A stretch of 64,000 nt of DNA from Atopsyche davidsoni (taxonomy: Eukaryota > Arthropoda > Insecta > Trichoptera > Hydrobiosidae), in the NCBI GenBank assembly GCA_022113835.1, contig JAILWY010000029.1, positions 4,804,001-4,868,000 on the forward strand. The letters run 5' to 3'. Both the position numbers and the translations under genes were made by a program. The notes under the pieces are model-generated. The model searched no databases, had not been told where the DNA came from, and was given only the letters and a program-made list of their open reading frames with translations. Within the stretch, counting starts at the first letter, position 1; every line of letters begins with the position of its first letter. Positions 21,676 to 35,639 of the stretch are shown here, piece after piece.

Positions 21676-24600
21676 ATGCCGACGAGGTTGAGGCTGGCCG
21701 CCTGGCTGTGCCTGCTGCTGGTGACCGCGTGCCCGGCGGACGACAAGCGCAGCCCCAACCTGGTGGAGGTGTGGAACAAGTTCCTGCACCAGTCGGAGCG
21801 GGCGCTGGACACGATGCTGCACCCCAACGAGACGGCGGAGAAGTGCGTCAAGTGCGGCGGCGAGGGCGTCAAGGCCACGGAGGAGGCCGCGGCCAGGGCC
21901 AGGCTCAGCGAGCTGAGGGTGCAGTACGTCCAGAACCAGATCCTGAGGAAGCTGCGGATGCACGAGCGGCCGCCGCCGGGCCTGCTGCAGGACCAGGAGC
22001 TGCCCTCGCCCGTGGCTGCCGGCGCCACCATGCTGCACTCCAGCCCCTCCGACGAGTCCTTCAAGGACGACTTCTACGGGAAGATGGATCAGAAGGTCAT
22101 CTTCCCAGAACAAGGTAGGAAGAAACTCACCTAGCCTGGCCTTCCTCTCCTCAGAGGACGTCAGTGTCCCCCTGACTTCCCAAAATGCTAATTTTCTCCT
22201 TCATCCAACCTTTTCTCCAACAGTATTTCAGGCTCTCAACCAACAACTATAACTAATACTATAGTAATTTTATTCCATATGCGTTCAGCAACTCAATCCT
22301 TTGCGTGTATTTGTTAGAAAATTTTTATTAAAAATAAAAACAAACCTTTCTTGATAGCTATAGTGAAAAAATGGTCAAGGTCGTTTGCATTGCGAACGAA
22401 GTTTTATTTTTAAAAATATATTTAAACATTTAAATTTTAGCAATTTTGCACTAATACTATCAAGATGATATTTTTATTAATCTTAATTATATATAGAGTA
22501 ATTAATTAATCTATTTTTTATTATCAATAAAAAATAAATGTATTAATTGTAATATATTTTTATTAGCAGAGGAAATATGCGTTTAAACAAAATATTAAAA
22601 AACCATTGGATATTTTTTATTTTATGATTTATTAAACTTTTTGTATAAAATATTGGATGAATAATAGAAATAGAAAATATAAATTTACGTTATACAAATA
22701 TTTTTACATTAAAAAGAAAATCAAATTAAAGCTTTGACACTAAAACTTTAAATATTTAATTTAAAAAAATACATTTTTTAGCATAGCGTTTTATTAATTT
22801 CTATAAATGTAGAAATTTAGAATTCCTATAATTTTGAGTGTTGATAAATTATTATTTATAATTTATTCATATTTTTTAACTTTTGCATTTATTTAATAAT
22901 ATAAAATAAATATTTTTTCTTTTTTAGTATTTCGGATGATACACATATTAGAAACACCCTGTAGTTATAGCATCTGTTATTATTTATTTGACTGAATTTG
23001 TTAAAATGATATCCTCGTTAATTCAAATAGACATTGTAACCGCGTTTCTTTATTTGAGCTCCAACGTTTCGGTGTCGGTACTGGGGTTACCTGTACCGAG
23101 ACCGAAGCGCCGGAAGTTCGCGACTAAATGCTCGATTACGAACTTGCAAATTACGGTTAAAATTCTTGCTAAGCTATAGGGGCACGATTTATTCAGTAAG
23201 GAAAATCTGCTTGTTTTGACTTTTGATTTGCTTTTTTTCCAAGTGTCTCTCCTCAGAGGAGGTTGGTGACCATTCCACTGAACATACGTAATACGAAATT
23301 CTGCATCCACGCTATCTTTCTCCTTCCAATGACTTTTTTTTTTTTGCACATTCTGTGTCGCGGCCAACCCATGGTGTTTTAAGGGTTCTCCCATAAAGGC
23401 ACATTCCAAACGCGTCGAGTCTCAAAGACTAACGCTCCGGGTGTATCGTAAGTCGCCAGGCGGATACCGGAGAGGAAAATAGTCACACAAATGTGTCGGA
23501 TTCTTGGTAAAAAAAAGAAACTATACATAAAAAAGCAGTTCACATCTTCGCGGCGTGCTCGCCCCGCCCGGCGACAGCGCGATAACGAGACATCCTGGAT
23601 CGCCGCCTTTGACACCGACACACCAACACACCGGCGCGGCGTCGCCTCGCGGAATTGCACGAAAACAACCCAAAAATCCACCAAACACCAGCGTCACCTC
23701 GCTCTGCAGAGTAGAAGGCCGCAAGCAGGTAGACAAGCAGATAGAAACAGCTTGATGCGTCCCTAATACAAGCTGGTTTTCTTTGATTCTTTTTATACGT
23801 ATGAGTGTCACCCTTGCTCGAACGCATTACACTAGATTCAGGTAGACAAGCAGATAAAAGCAGTTTTAGGCGTCCCGAATACAAGCTGGTTTTATTAAAT
23901 AATTTTAGCACACGTGAGCGTCACCCTTGCTCAAGCGCAATACAGTAGATTCAGGTACACAAGCAGATAAAAGCAGTTTCATGCGTCCCTAATTCAAGCT
24001 GGTTTTCTTTAATAATTTTAGCACACGTGAGCGTCACCTTTGCTCAAACGCAAAACAGTAGATTCAGGTACACAAGCAGATAAAAGCAGTTTCATGCGTC
24101 TCTAAGACAAGCTTGTTTTCTTTAATTATTTTTACACGTGTGAGCATCACCCTTGCTTAAACGCAATGCAGTAAAGCAGGTTGACAAACAGGTAGACAAG
24201 TAAATTGAAGCGATTTGATACGTCCCTAAAACAAAAACGTGTGAGCGTCACCCTGGCTTAAACGCAAGCAGGTAGATAAGCAGTTAGACAAGCAGTTAGA
24301 AGCGGAAAGATAAGTCTATAAGACAAGCTGGGTTCCTTTGATCGTTTATACACGTGTGATCATCGCGTAGCTGAAACGCACTACTGTAGATAAGCAGGAT
24401 GATTTTTTTATTAAGTTATTTAAAACATTTATTGTGATTTTTCTCCACGATCATATTTTTTATTATAGAAATTCAATCATACGCTATGTGTAAATTAGTT
24501 TTAATTTTTAATTATAAAAAAGGCCACATTTTTAATCCAAAATTATTTAAACATTGCGGTTAAGAAGCAAAAATCAAAAAGGGCGAAAGAGCTTTCGGAA

Positions 24601-24880
24601 GCTTTTTTTTGTTTTCTCCGCAGTAATAAAATGCAAGAAAGAAAGATGTGCAACATGTTTAGAATCACCCTGTATATGATGTTGTTTGATAGTTTCACGC
24701 ATCGCGGGGGCACGTCCGTAAAAATTGAGTGATAATTCGCAATATTTACACTTCCTGATACAAAACAATGGAGATAATCGCACGCGTGCGTCATGGCGCT
24801 TATGAGCACCTTATCTGAGGCTCGAGGAACTAATGACTTGAAGATGAATGAATATATATATATTATATATATAATTATAT

Positions 24881-24942
<62 letters not shown>

Positions 24943-25677
24943 TTTCTTCTGATGCCTCTCCTCATGAAAAGTTGGGGACCTTTTCATCGAACATATTCCT
25001 ATCCCGGGCCAGTCTCACTAATTCGGCCGCACTTCCAACTTTCAGCCACTGGTGTATATTTCGCATCCATGTAAGTTTCCTTCTTCTTTTTTATCATCGT
25101 CAGGAGTCTTGATGCGGTCAACCCATGGTGTTTTATGGATTCTCCTATACAGCCACATTTCTGCCGCCTCAATTTTGAGAAACTGAGATGACATAGTACT
25201 CGGTGAATTATCTATCATATATAATTATCTCTTGAGAATAATGGTTTTCTCATGTCGTTGAATGCGCTGCGAGCTGTCTAGATTTTCACATTGATGTCTT
25301 GGTCAGGATCTCGGCTCTCATTTAGCCACCCGTTGATGAAATCGGTATCAAAAACATTCGTTATAACGGAATAACATTAGTTACACCTATAAACCCTAGT
25401 CAGCAAAGAATATATATATATATATATATATAAATATTAAAAAAGATTAGAAATGACCCATCGCTGGCGTGCCAAGCATGCACAAAGATGCGGCTCAAGA
25501 TCTAAGAAAAATTTCTTCAGCTGTTAATAGTTTTAATCATTACAGAGTATCTATTGAGCGAATGCCCATACAAGACAGTGAATATATTCCGTGAACAAGT
25601 CCTCGGCCAGACTCACTCCATGACAAGCTGCTAATGACAAGTCGCTAATACTATGACTCTCCTTTCATTCACATTTT

Positions 25678-25718
<41 letters not shown>

Positions 25719-25719
25719 G

Positions 25720-25798
<79 letters not shown>

Positions 25799-28700
25799 CG
25801 TTTATTGTACCTAGAGGAAAGAACGTCTTGCATACAAAGTGTTGAGGAAACTTGAACTTAACTTGCATCCAAAATGACATACGATGACCTGATTTGCTGG
25901 TGGTCATCCAGCAACTGACCGACTCTCCGAAACACTCTAGTTTAATGATATATTTAAGAGGCTTTCAAATTTAAAACGCCTTTATATTATTTATTCAAGT
26001 CAATTTTTAAAAACAACGTATGATAATATATCCATTATATGTGTACTTGCACTTGAGGCTCTCGCGTGCTTTGAATGAAATATCACCGCGTGCAAAGTGA
26101 ATTCTTGAATGCGGATGTTTTATATAATATAAATATACATTCTGAAACATGCAATATATATATATATATATATATATTACTTTTACTATCTGCCTTTATT
26201 GCATACAGCTACTGCTTCTTTGTTCAGATTATCCGACCCGCCCACTGTATTACCCGACTCCGTACTGTATTACCCGACTCCGACCCGAACACTGTAGCGT
26301 AACTTATTTATATGGTCCACACTCAGTAACAAAAATAAAGAAACCCATGTACGATACCACATAAACCACTCCTTGTAAGCCCCACAGTCTACGAGCAGGA
26401 ACAGGGGATGGCCTTATACGTACTATTCGTCGTGCTATTTATAGGGTCCTCTGTTGTGATTTCCCATGACATTTGGCATGCCATAGATTCAGCTTTCAAC
26501 GTGGTCTATAGAAATGTCTCCGGAGGGGGTCGATCCCGGGCAGCCATATAGCCCGATAGTAAATGCTCGCGTCAACACAAATCTCCAGACTTTTGCCAAC
26601 TCGGCACTGATTGGACTTGCGAGTGAAATTGTTTTCGTAGTAAACAAACTGCGGCGGAGTGATCGCTTATCTCACGAGCTGCGACAAACATGTCGAAACG
26701 CTTTTACTTTTGCGTTCTGGGCTGTCTTTTGACCCGGCGTTGACTTAAGGACTATGTTTTTTGACAATGTTTTCCGAAAAATCTACTGCAGAAATAAGTA
26801 AGATACATTCCTTTTTATAATTTATAAATTGACTTTTAATGAGAAATATGTGTTTAGGCATGAGTGCCTCTCCTCAGAGGATGTTAGCGACCGGCGAGGT
26901 TATCTTAGGGAGAATAGTGTCTTTCTACACCGCAGTTTTATATTGGAAGGAAAAGTCTGCCTATTGCTGCTGCTCAATAGCATTATCTCTGGCGTTTAGA
27001 TCTGATACTCTTCCTGCAGCAGGCTTAGGTATTGACGAGGCACTTCCAGAGCACATCCCTTCTCAATCATTCCAAGTCCACTACTTCATTACCAGTCCTT
27101 TACACACGTACAGAATGGCAGCCATGAGATCATAAAATCTCATGGAATAAAACCCAAAATATATATTTTTTTAATTGCAACCAAAAATTTACATTACACA
27201 ACTTGCAACGCTTTGGACTTGAATGCTTTAGACGTTTAGACTAATGAAGCCATTGAAATTGTTCCAGATGGGTTCGGCGGGTACTGCGAGGCGGGCGCGC
27301 TGCGCCACCCCACCGCCTGCTTCTCCTTCCAGATGCCCCAGGACCTGACCCCCAAGGACGTCAGCACGGCGGAGCTCTGGGTCTACAAGGTATCTATTCA
27401 TTTTGTTTCCATGGCGATGGTCACAATAAATTGATTTTTATTATTTGATGTTTTGAATTTGAAAACTAAAAGGTTGGCCTGGCCTGGTATAGCATTTGAA
27501 AAAGCAGTTTGTACACAGCGAGGGTCAAAGTTCAGCACTCCAATAAAATTATATTCTGACGATGGAGCAATATTGCAATGTTTTCATTAAATTCCATGCA
27601 AACGCGAATCGACTCATAATATTTACAAGCCACAGATGGCTATTTGTTATTCTCACGGTGTTTCATCTATCTAACCATCGTAAGCTCCAACCGTCTTACT
27701 AAATACAATATTAATAACGATGCAATATTGTGGTAAGACTGATGGAGTTAAATCTTTCTCCATTTTACTAAATACAACATATAAAATGATCAAGGTAAGA
27801 CTAAAAAACCTAGACCCCTATTCGTTTAACCTAATACAACATTTTAAACAAGTATTGAAGTAAGACTCGTATAGTGAAATCTCTCTTTATAATATTAAAT
27901 ACAACGAAAAGCAAGGCGTTGAAAGAAAGAATCAAAAAGCAATTGCAGCCGTGTCCTTGACAAATCTTCAGTTCCTTGTATCTGTAAAAATTCTCAGAAA
28001 AAAATTGACCTCATTCAGACATCATTTTATAAACACTACCGTAGAAATCAAAGAATACAGAAAGGCTTTTCTAACAAATAATTTTCATTGCCTGAAAACA
28101 ATTTATAACTTAAACAAACTTTAAAACGATGAAAAAATGCCTGATTGCTTCATCAGGACTAGAACTCGAATCGTTATGGTTGGCAAGCAGGAGTGCTTTT
28201 ATATCATATCAGATACTCATCCGTCCTCTTGTAAGCCGCATAAACTATTATACTATTGAATAACTTGCTTGACCATATCGACAGTCTTACTAAAATTTAT
28301 AAATATTGTTTATCATTAGCAATATACTATCTCAAATTAAATAAGTACTTTTCGACAAATCTATACTATGCCATTATCTATTATAAATATGCAGCGTTAA
28401 AAGGGTTACAGTCCCCGCGGCTCAAAGTACACCAATGTGTCATAAATAAGCGACAATCAACACGCTTGTAAACACTTAAATTATAAATAAATTGCTACAC
28501 GCAGTGAAAAGCAATGATTGTATACAAATGTCAAGTATAAAAAAACCAACTCGTGTTCCCGTAGTCTGCATTTTCATAGTCCCCGCTTGGAATTCAGTAA
28601 TTCGTCATTTTTATCGTTAAAATTATAAATTGTGATAAGAAAATTGTGCAAGAAAAAATTTATACAGGGCATATTTTTTATTTTTGGCCACAAAACGCTT

Positions 28701-31559
28701 CTAACTGCTTCTATTGCTTGCTCACCTGCCTTTTGCTTTGCGGTCTGCTGCTCTTACAGAATAAGCTGGCTACACATGCAGCGACAACTGAAAACCAAAT
28801 GGTAACCTTGAGTTGCCTTGGGTCTTCATACTTTTAGATAGATTCCTTGCTTTATCTAATATCTAATATTTTTTAATACAATTGATTCATTGTAATAGCT
28901 GCCATTTGAATAATTTGCAACTTTTAAGCATTTATAATTATTTTTTATCTTAGTTAGTATAAATATTCGATTCTTGGGTATAATACAATCCTCAAGAATG
29001 ATCAATTATGTTTTTATATTTTATAATAATTATTTGTTCAATGGATAGCTGACATTGAACTCTAAATGCATTCCAAGTATTTGCAATTAATTACATTGTA
29101 TTATCCTATAAATAAGTCAAATCATCAAATACTCAGAAGAAAGTGAGATTGATAGCTGGCCGTTGAAAAATGAAAGTGATTGTTATCTGAAATCACTGAT
29201 CCATTACAAAGTCGAGTCGAGTCGTCATTGAGATGTGGCACAGCTAAAACCTTGTATTTTAAATAATATTTACCACTAAATTCTTTACGACGCTCTCGAA
29301 TCCATTGCATAATAAAAAAAACAATAATGGTGAAATAAATATAACCCGATGACGGACAATAAAGCAAGAGAGAAATTAAAACCTGAGATGCCATGCAAAT
29401 CTCTGACTGAAGTCAGACCCATCGTGAGATTTATGGACCGGTGCTTTGAGACGAGGGGTTGCAACCCTTAGGGGGAGTTTGAAGACCTTTTTAGGCCACA
29501 CCGCTTTTATTTTCTTAAGGTCGCAAACGCTGTCATTGATATTCTCTCAACAAAACTTAGGAATCGATTTATCAGCTCGGCTTTTACGTTTTATATTTTC
29601 CTTCGTAGTGCTTTTAAATTAGGCGTTTGAAAGAAATTGCTTTATCAATTCTTCTCTTTGTTTTTAATTGTAATGCTTTAACCTCATTGTGTTTTTCTCA
29701 TTAACATACTTCTGTCTTATTTATAAATTGGCAATCTTTATTGCATTGTTTTTGTAACATAACAGTCATAGGTGAAACGTTAGATATCAAATGTATAAAT
29801 AAACGGACATAACCCAAAAAAAAATACAGATAGGGAAAGTAGTTGTTTTTGCTGCGAATCACCAATCAGAGATACCAATCAAACAGTTTTTACATAAAAT
29901 ACTCAAGCAGAGACGAGGTTGAAGATGACAATTTACCAAATTGACGAAACTACTTGCGTTGACAAATAGAAAAGTAACATCACCAAATATACGTCTTTTA
30001 AATAAAACACTAATTATTTTTAAACAAAAACACAAAGTCAACATAGCCATTTTGTTTGTTAAGTTCAGATTGAAATTGTATATTATTTGTAATATTCAAT
30101 ATTTTTGACGTGACTATGTATTCTCTCACAATATGTCCAAATGAGAATAAGTATTGTTACACAAAAAGAGGGCTTGATTATTTACAAAAAATATTTACAA
30201 GCTGACAGCTCTTGGTGTCAAGAGATTTTCTCATTGTTTCAAAAAAAAAAACCTTCTGCTTTATGACCTGGTGTATGGTTATCACGTTGGCAGGAGCCGG
30301 ACCCCCTAGACGGGCTGAAGCAGACGCTGGTGATCTCAGAGGCGGCGCACTGGGACACTGACCACTTCCACAAGAAGATGCGCCCTGTGGCGATACACGA
30401 AACAAACATAGACGGTACGATCTTCCTATAAATCTCATCTCAATTCGATCCCCCATGAAAACACCTGAAGGTGTTTGAGGAGTAATTCTCCTGTACTGCC
30501 GAGAAAGCCACTGTTCATTATGATTGTTTTCGTGCAGAGGGCTGGATGAAGGTAGACGTGGGGTGGGCGCTGTCAGCTTGGTTGGAGGCAGAGGAGCGAG
30601 TGTCACTGGCTGTGAGCTGCCGCACCTGCGGGGCTCCTCCGTCATCGCGCCCCGTGGCCCTTAAAGCTGCGAAACGACCTTTTCTGGTCATCAACACTCG
30701 ACACAACTCTAAAGTGAGTATTTATCTTTAGAGGTTAGAACTTTAAACCAAAGTCCACTCAATGATTCCAATGACATCGTGGTGGCATCACGGTTCAATG
30801 CATACAGTGCAGTATGAGAAACCTGTCTCCGTCTTACATGATAGCTGAGTAACAGGAGCAGAAAAATGATTCGAAGCCAATTTTGCAGGAATTTCGAAAG
30901 GTCCTTGACCAGAAAATAATTTTTTGATGAAACCGGTCAATAATCAACATTTCTTTGTGGTATTTCAGAAGCGCCGCCCTCGGCAGCTGGAGTGTGCGGC
31001 CGGCATCTCCGAGTGCTGCAGGGAGCCGATGTACGTCAAGTTCTCAGACATCGGCTGGGACGACTGGATAGTGTGGCCCCGGGGGTACAATGCCTACTTC
31101 TGCAAGGGGTCCTGCAGCTCCGTGGCCGCAGTCACGCTCAGCGCGAGCCACCACAACACAATCATGAAGGTATGCAATATTAACTTACCTACGCATTAAC
31201 TTAAGGGAACCTGCCGGACCTTACCCCTATTGGTCTCATTTAAGTAAAAGCCTTCTAATGTGTTAACCGTTATTCGGTATTTCTAGTTTTACTTGCCTTT
31301 CGACTTGCAACATAAAATCATTTACCGATCCAAAGACCGGATTTAGAGACCAGTCTACTATGGTGACCCGTAACTGAAAAAGAATTAATTTTATTTTCAG
31401 AAATTGTTCCACTCAAAGTCGCCGAGAAGACTCGAGCTGAAGCCGTGCTGCTCTCCGACCACCTTCTCCTCGCTGCCCCTCCTCTTCAGGGACCTCAACA
31501 ACTCGGCCACGGAGAAGCTGCTGCCCAACATGGTCGTAGAATCCTGCGGCTGCATGTAG
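21676..31559 (+). CDS. daw: activin/inhibin-beta-type TGF-beta ligand, probably dawdle (6 coding exons)
   Basis: Secreted dimeric ligand of the activin branch of TGF-beta signalling. Coding exons: 21676-22114, 27268-27389, 30294-30414, 30538-30713, 30969-31169, 31401-31559, phases all compatible, 405 aa. Seen: signal peptide with [15 protein letters not shown] (about residues 5-19), a long propeptide, basic furin-type sites KKRR (286-289) and RRPR (288-291), and a mature domain of about 114 aa with nine cysteines in the activin pattern: LEC, ECCREP, YFCKGSC, KPCCSP and the terminal [16 protein letters not shown] and [15 protein letters not shown] fit dawdle-type better than Activin-beta or myoglianin, from memory of the family, so the symbol is likely but not certain. 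An ATTAAA near 31730 may serve polyadenylation. The 5.2-kb intron 1 carries a tandem array and retroelement fragments. Confidence 0.92.
22138..22230 (-). repeat. non-LTR fragment just after dawdle exon 1
   Basis: CCTTCCTCTCCTCAGAGGAC, then ATTTTCTCCTTCATCCAACC, begins about 25 bases past the exon-1 donor. Confidence 0.55.
23238..23405 (-). repeat. non-LTR retrotransposon 3'-end fragment, most complete antisense copy
   Basis: Read on the minus strand it encodes in order, with small frame breaks, [12 protein letters not shown] (the LRIPWT.RVTNEE segment), then [11 protein letters not shown] and MVTNLLRR. This order matches the C-terminal end of insect endonuclease-reverse transcriptases, with an internal deletion between the two segments. 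Family hallmark on the plus strand: CTCTCCTCAGAGGAGGTTGG. Confidence 0.75.
23715..24390 (+). repeat. tandem array, 113-bp unit, in dawdle intron 1
   Basis: CAGGTAGACAAGCAG or CAGGTACACAAGCAG recurs at 23726, 23839, 23952 and 24065 (exactly 113 apart), then 24189, with decayed units to about 24390. Units carry ACAAGCTGGTTTTCTTT and CACACGTGAGCGTCACC. The sequence is unrelated to the other arrays in the window. Confidence 0.9.
24850..25170 (-). repeat. (TA)n microsatellite and non-LTR 3'-end fragment
   Basis: Alternating TA from about 24850 to 24943 runs directly into an antisense family copy (GATGCCTCTCCTCATG, TTGGGGACC, CATATTCCTATCCCGGGCCA, CCATGGTGTTTTATGG). The microsatellite sits at the element's 3' side. 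Confidence 0.75.
25436..26097 (-). repeat. interspersed repeat family B, reverse copy with embedded (TA)n
   Basis: The reverse complement aligns along its whole length with 35640-36290, at about 80% identity by eye, from GCACGCGGTGAT to TTTCTAATCTT. Both copies have a TA/TG microsatellite at the same internal point (25680-25798 here). No coding frame. Possibly a MITE or Helitron-like short element. Confidence 0.8.
26865..27115 (-). repeat. non-LTR/retroelement fragment in dawdle intron 1
   Basis: Starts GTGCCTCTCCTCAGAGGATG and continues into TCTTCCTGCAGCAGGCTTAG and CACTTCCAGAGCACATCCC, which recur in opposite orientation at 60640-60770 and partly at 11640-11680. The 98-codon frame over it is not a gene. 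Confidence 0.65.
27390..30293. other. dawdle intron 2, AT-rich
   Basis: 2.9 kb between coding exons 2 and 3. Contains a family C repeat copy (29393-29540) and otherwise AT-rich sequence. No frame with a recognised domain. Confidence 0.6.
29393..29540 (+). repeat. dispersed repeat family C
   Basis: ATGCAAATCTCTGACTGAAG, TCAGACCCATCG, then GGACCGGTGCTTTGAGACG and GGTTGCAACCCTTAGGG. Related copies at 32562-32800, 34030-34220 (plus) and 34375-34520, 36755-36905 (minus). Confidence 0.65.
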
Positions 31560-31944
31560 AACCAGTTCATCTGTGGCGTAAAGACCCCACGGATCGCCGA
31601 GGTCAAGACAAGGGCAGGTCTGCAAACCACCCAAAGCACTCTCCCAAGCATCGGGTGATACTTCATACTCGCTTGATATTAATTTGAAAATCTACCGAAT
31701 GAGACACGCGATAACTATAAAGCAATTATATTAAATTGATATCTCCTTTAAAACTTGGATAACAATCGATAGTTGCTGTTGGTTTTGGGGATTGGGTATG
31801 GGTTTGACGATGACTACAATTAGTATTGCTAGTCTGCTTTAGTAAAAGCTGCTTACCAGCTATGCGTCCATCGCTACAGCTCGGTCAGTTTAATTTGTAA
31901 TAATCTTTATTTATAAACACAAACATGAACAGTCAATGGATTCG

Positions 31945-32175
31945 TAGCCATCTGAATCTTCTAATTGTGATAATTTTTATTTGTGAGCACTTTTGCATTT
32001 TAAGGGCTTCTTCAGAATAGTTAAGAGAAGACTTTCGTCGACTTATAAATGAAAGCAAATTAAAAATATTTAAGCATATATTAGCAGTATAATAAGTGTC
32101 ATGAAGCTCCTGAAAGTCAAAAGCGCTCGCAAGCAAATGATAGTGATCTTCTAGCTATTTGACTATTCATATTCG
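31945..32175. mobile_element. MITE-like element with long imperfect inverted repeats
   Basis: The left half (TCTTCTAATTGTGATAATTT, TTGTGAGCACTTTTGCAT) is the imperfect inverse of the right half (CAAAAGCGCTCGCAAGCAAA, GTGATCTTCTAGC). Arms are about 60-70 bases around a short AT-rich core. Single arms recur at 33548-33620, 53697-53740 and 53836-53870. Confidence 0.65.
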
Positions 32176-32561
32176 TTGAACACACTTGGCTACTTTTGGG
32201 TAGTATTTGTAGATGAAATACACTTTTCTTTAACTACCCCGTTAGTGGTCTTTGTATTACTTTGTGGGTATTATCAACAGGTATTAATTTGTTGGTGAAG
32301 GTCAAAAGAAGATTTAATTTAGAAAAATTGAAATGACGTGCCCTTAAAGTGGCGTGTGATAATATTTCACCAATAACAGCTACTTTTTTTAGGTTAAAGG
32401 TCTGTCCCGGGTCAATTTTTATTTCATAGTGTTCATTTCAGTCCGGCAGTGCATGTGGGAATTCTAAATCTAAGCTTACAAGTTTTGTTCATAGAATAAT
32501 AATTAATCAACCAAATCATACATTGTATATAAAATATCATCGTAGAAAAATTAAATGCTAA

Positions 32562-32800
32562 GTTGCCATGGAAGTCTCCGACAGAAGTCAGACCCATCGG
32601 GAGGTTCGTAGACCGATGTGTAGAGTCAAGAGACTTGCAGCCCTCAGAGCGTGTTTAAAACACAATTGTAACGCTCAAGCTCGTCTGCTCTACACAACGA
32701 ATGTGGTCTTTGATATTCTCTCAAGAAATGAGGCCACCGGTCTCCTTAATAGACCAGAATACCGATGGACTATGATAGAAGTCCAGGAGCGCCAATCTTA
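32562..32800 (+). repeat. dispersed repeat family C copy
   Basis: Starts GCCATGGAAGTCTCCGACAG and contains TCAGACCCATCGGGAGG and CTTGCAGCCCTCAGAGCG. An accidental 77-codon frame runs through it. Confidence 0.65.
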
Positions 32801-34029
32801 ATCTTGCAATTTTGAAATACTGACGTATTAATTTGATTCAATCAGGTCATTAGTTTGGATACTTGATTTCCAGCGGACAATCCATTCTACATTTTACAAT
32901 AGATGACAATGTCCAGGCGTAGCGCGGTGCTACGCAAAACTCATCATTGATGAGACCCACATGCCCCAACCACTTCCCCTACAAATATTCTGTTTTCTGC
33001 TAACGTCTTGGCCCTTAATACTTACTTTTAGATATTCGTAGATAACACCTGTTTATTTTACACGAGGCCTCGGCAGACAATGGTGTCTTTTATATCGGCA
33101 ATATTCAATCACTTAGTCTTGAGATCCAGTGCGGAAGTGATAAAACTGCAGCAGATTGCGATATCGGTCACGCGCCGTGTGAATTCTGCCAAGAGAGTGC
33201 GAAGTAAGAATTATTTGTAAAAGTGCTTTGGGGAGTTTGGGAAGTGGCATGCGGTGGTGGGCGCTGAAAAAAGATGAATGACCCGCTGATTTCCGGAGCC
33301 GCCACCGGAATGTGGGCTATCTGTATATAGAAGTGGTGCAAGCTCACCACGGAACCAGTCATGCAATACTTATAAGTTGTAAATTATTTTATATTTAATA
33401 CGTGGATGTGAGCATTGTATAATAAATGAGGCTGAGAACTAGACAATTGTTTTTCTTTTGGCATGTTTTTGGAATTGGCCAGAGATATAGAGTACGAGGT
33501 CCCAAATTTGAGTCTGCACTCGGCAGTTACTGAGGCAGAAGCAGAGAAGCTCCTGAAAACCGTAAGTGCTCACAAATAAAAATTATTATAATTTCCTAGC
33601 CACTTGGCTATTCAAAATTTATTGTTTGAAACAAATTGTCATTAAATAGTTATTGTTGCAATTCAGGTTGAATAAACGCTTTCGATTCAATAAAAAAAAA
33701 ATTAAACTAAATAATTTATTACTTAATATTTACAAATATAATCTCTGTAGTATATACAAACAACTTTGTCTAAAAATTTATTATTTACCCTTAATTAAAG
33801 ATTTCTATCCAGTATTACACATTTTTTTACAAATTAAACCCTAGAACACTGACTTATGATCTAATAAATTAGTTATTAAAAATGTATATTTTGTCTACCT
33901 AAAGTATCTAAAAAAATTACAGGTATTTCGCTATAAAAACCGACATTAAATACATTGTATGCTATGCTTAAAAGATATTTTAGGTTATGTTACAAGAACC
34001 CTCGAGTCAAGAGAGAGATTAAGAGCTCA

Positions 34030-34520
34030 GCTGCCATGGAAATCTTTCACCGAAGTCAGGTCCATAGGGAAGACAGGTGCGTTGAGATGAGTAGGGGATA
34101 GAGTCCCGGGGATTGCAACCCTCGCGGTGTGTTCGAAGAATCCTTCTACTCATCTGCTCTACGTAACCAGATCTGATAGAAGTCTGCAGATTGCTTTGAT
34201 ACTCCAGCCTTCTTGATATTCTTATGAAAAAACTGCTGGAAGTCGACGAATATCAACTTCAACTGTATTACAACCGTCAAATATCCCAAATGAGATACTG
34301 CAATTATCGCACCGGAGTTCGATGCATCTTTTCAATTAATTGGGTTCATAGTGGCGGCTGATTTCATTTCCCATTTCTTGAGAGTTGTTACTTGCAGCCT
34401 TTTATCAGATCTGGCTACGTAGAGCAGACGAGTGGAAGTAAAGTTAGCGTTACAATTATATAAACGGATTCTTTGAATGCTCCATGAAGATCGCAGATCC
34501 TGCACTCTGCTCGTCTCTAA
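34030..34520. repeat. family C copies in inverted arrangement
   Basis: A plus copy (34030-34220, GCCATGGAAATC...CTACGTAACCAGATCTGATA) faces a minus copy (34375-34520, ATCAGATCTGGCTACGTAG...). Together they form a 490-bp imperfect hairpin. Confidence 0.6.
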
Positions 34521-34616
34521 ATCTTAATATGATGAAGCTAACTCGGGGGGAAGATGTTTATGGCAGGTGAGATCTTAATCCGTTCCTTGGTTTGGAAGGT
34601 ATTTTTGAGTCGATTC

Positions 34617-35115
34617 TGTTTCTTGGGTGTTAGACTGCTTCAGGTTTTCACTCAAGCAGCCCAACACCGAAGAAACCAAATCAACGCATCTCTAACGGCT
34701 TTTATTTTCTGTACTTGATTACAAATATATTTATTACGAGATTCACGAGAGGACGAAAACTTACACCAAAACGGCAAACACTGGGAAAAATACATAATAA
34801 ATATATTTAAAGCCAAACTGAGAAATTTAAATTACTCTAAGGCACTGAAAAATTTATTCATCTAAATTCTTTTTACTGGTAAAGTATTTTCTCTCCAATA
34901 GAGACCCCGAAAATATACAACAATACTAATTAAAATACAAAAAAAAGGTGGTTTGTTATTACTAATTACATGTATTTTAAGGTTACTTTGAATCGAAACG
35001 TTCGTGTAAGTTGATTTGGTTTCTTGGGTGTTGAGCTGCTTCAAGTTTTCGATCCCCGCGCTGGAACCATCTTCGGGGATTTCATATTTGTTATGAAGCA
35101 GATCAAAATCAACTC
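34617..35115. mobile_element. palindromic MITE family D, two copies
   Basis: 34617-34690 and 35010-35115 share the end TTTCTTGGGTGTT followed by GCTGCTTCAAGTTTTC and its inverse AGAAACCAAATCAAC. A third copy is at 39265-39410. All are short and non-coding. Confidence 0.6.
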
Positions 35116-35639
35116 ATCCTTTGAATATATCAAACTTACTATAAAGTGGCGTGTAGTAAATTCAAAATCCAAGCATAAAATTTGAGTAATCGAAAGCACG
35201 CCACTACAGATTTTATTTATCGGATCGGTAGTATCATCGATAGAATTATAATTTCATTCGTCATATTCACGTGTTACTTATAGAAATGCTACAGCACCTA
35301 AAAATGGACACAGCAAAAAACAATCCAGGAATCGAATGATACCGTCTTCCGGTGGAAGACTCTCGCGAGTCGGTACTTAATTGAGACGTGAAAAGAACGG
35401 CACTAAAACTAACAAATATAGAATCGCTGTCTATTGGATAGATTAGTCAGTTTATAAAATGGCATATTATTGAGCGTGTGACATTAGATAGGTTAGGTCA
35501 TTCAATATAGTATTGTACATTATATATTGATAATATTTAGCTATTTGGTAAAGCATCATACAACTGATGTTTTAGAAGGCACAAATGTATAATTATATTT
35601 AATATCACTTGTAAAACATCCGCGTTATAAGTTTTATTT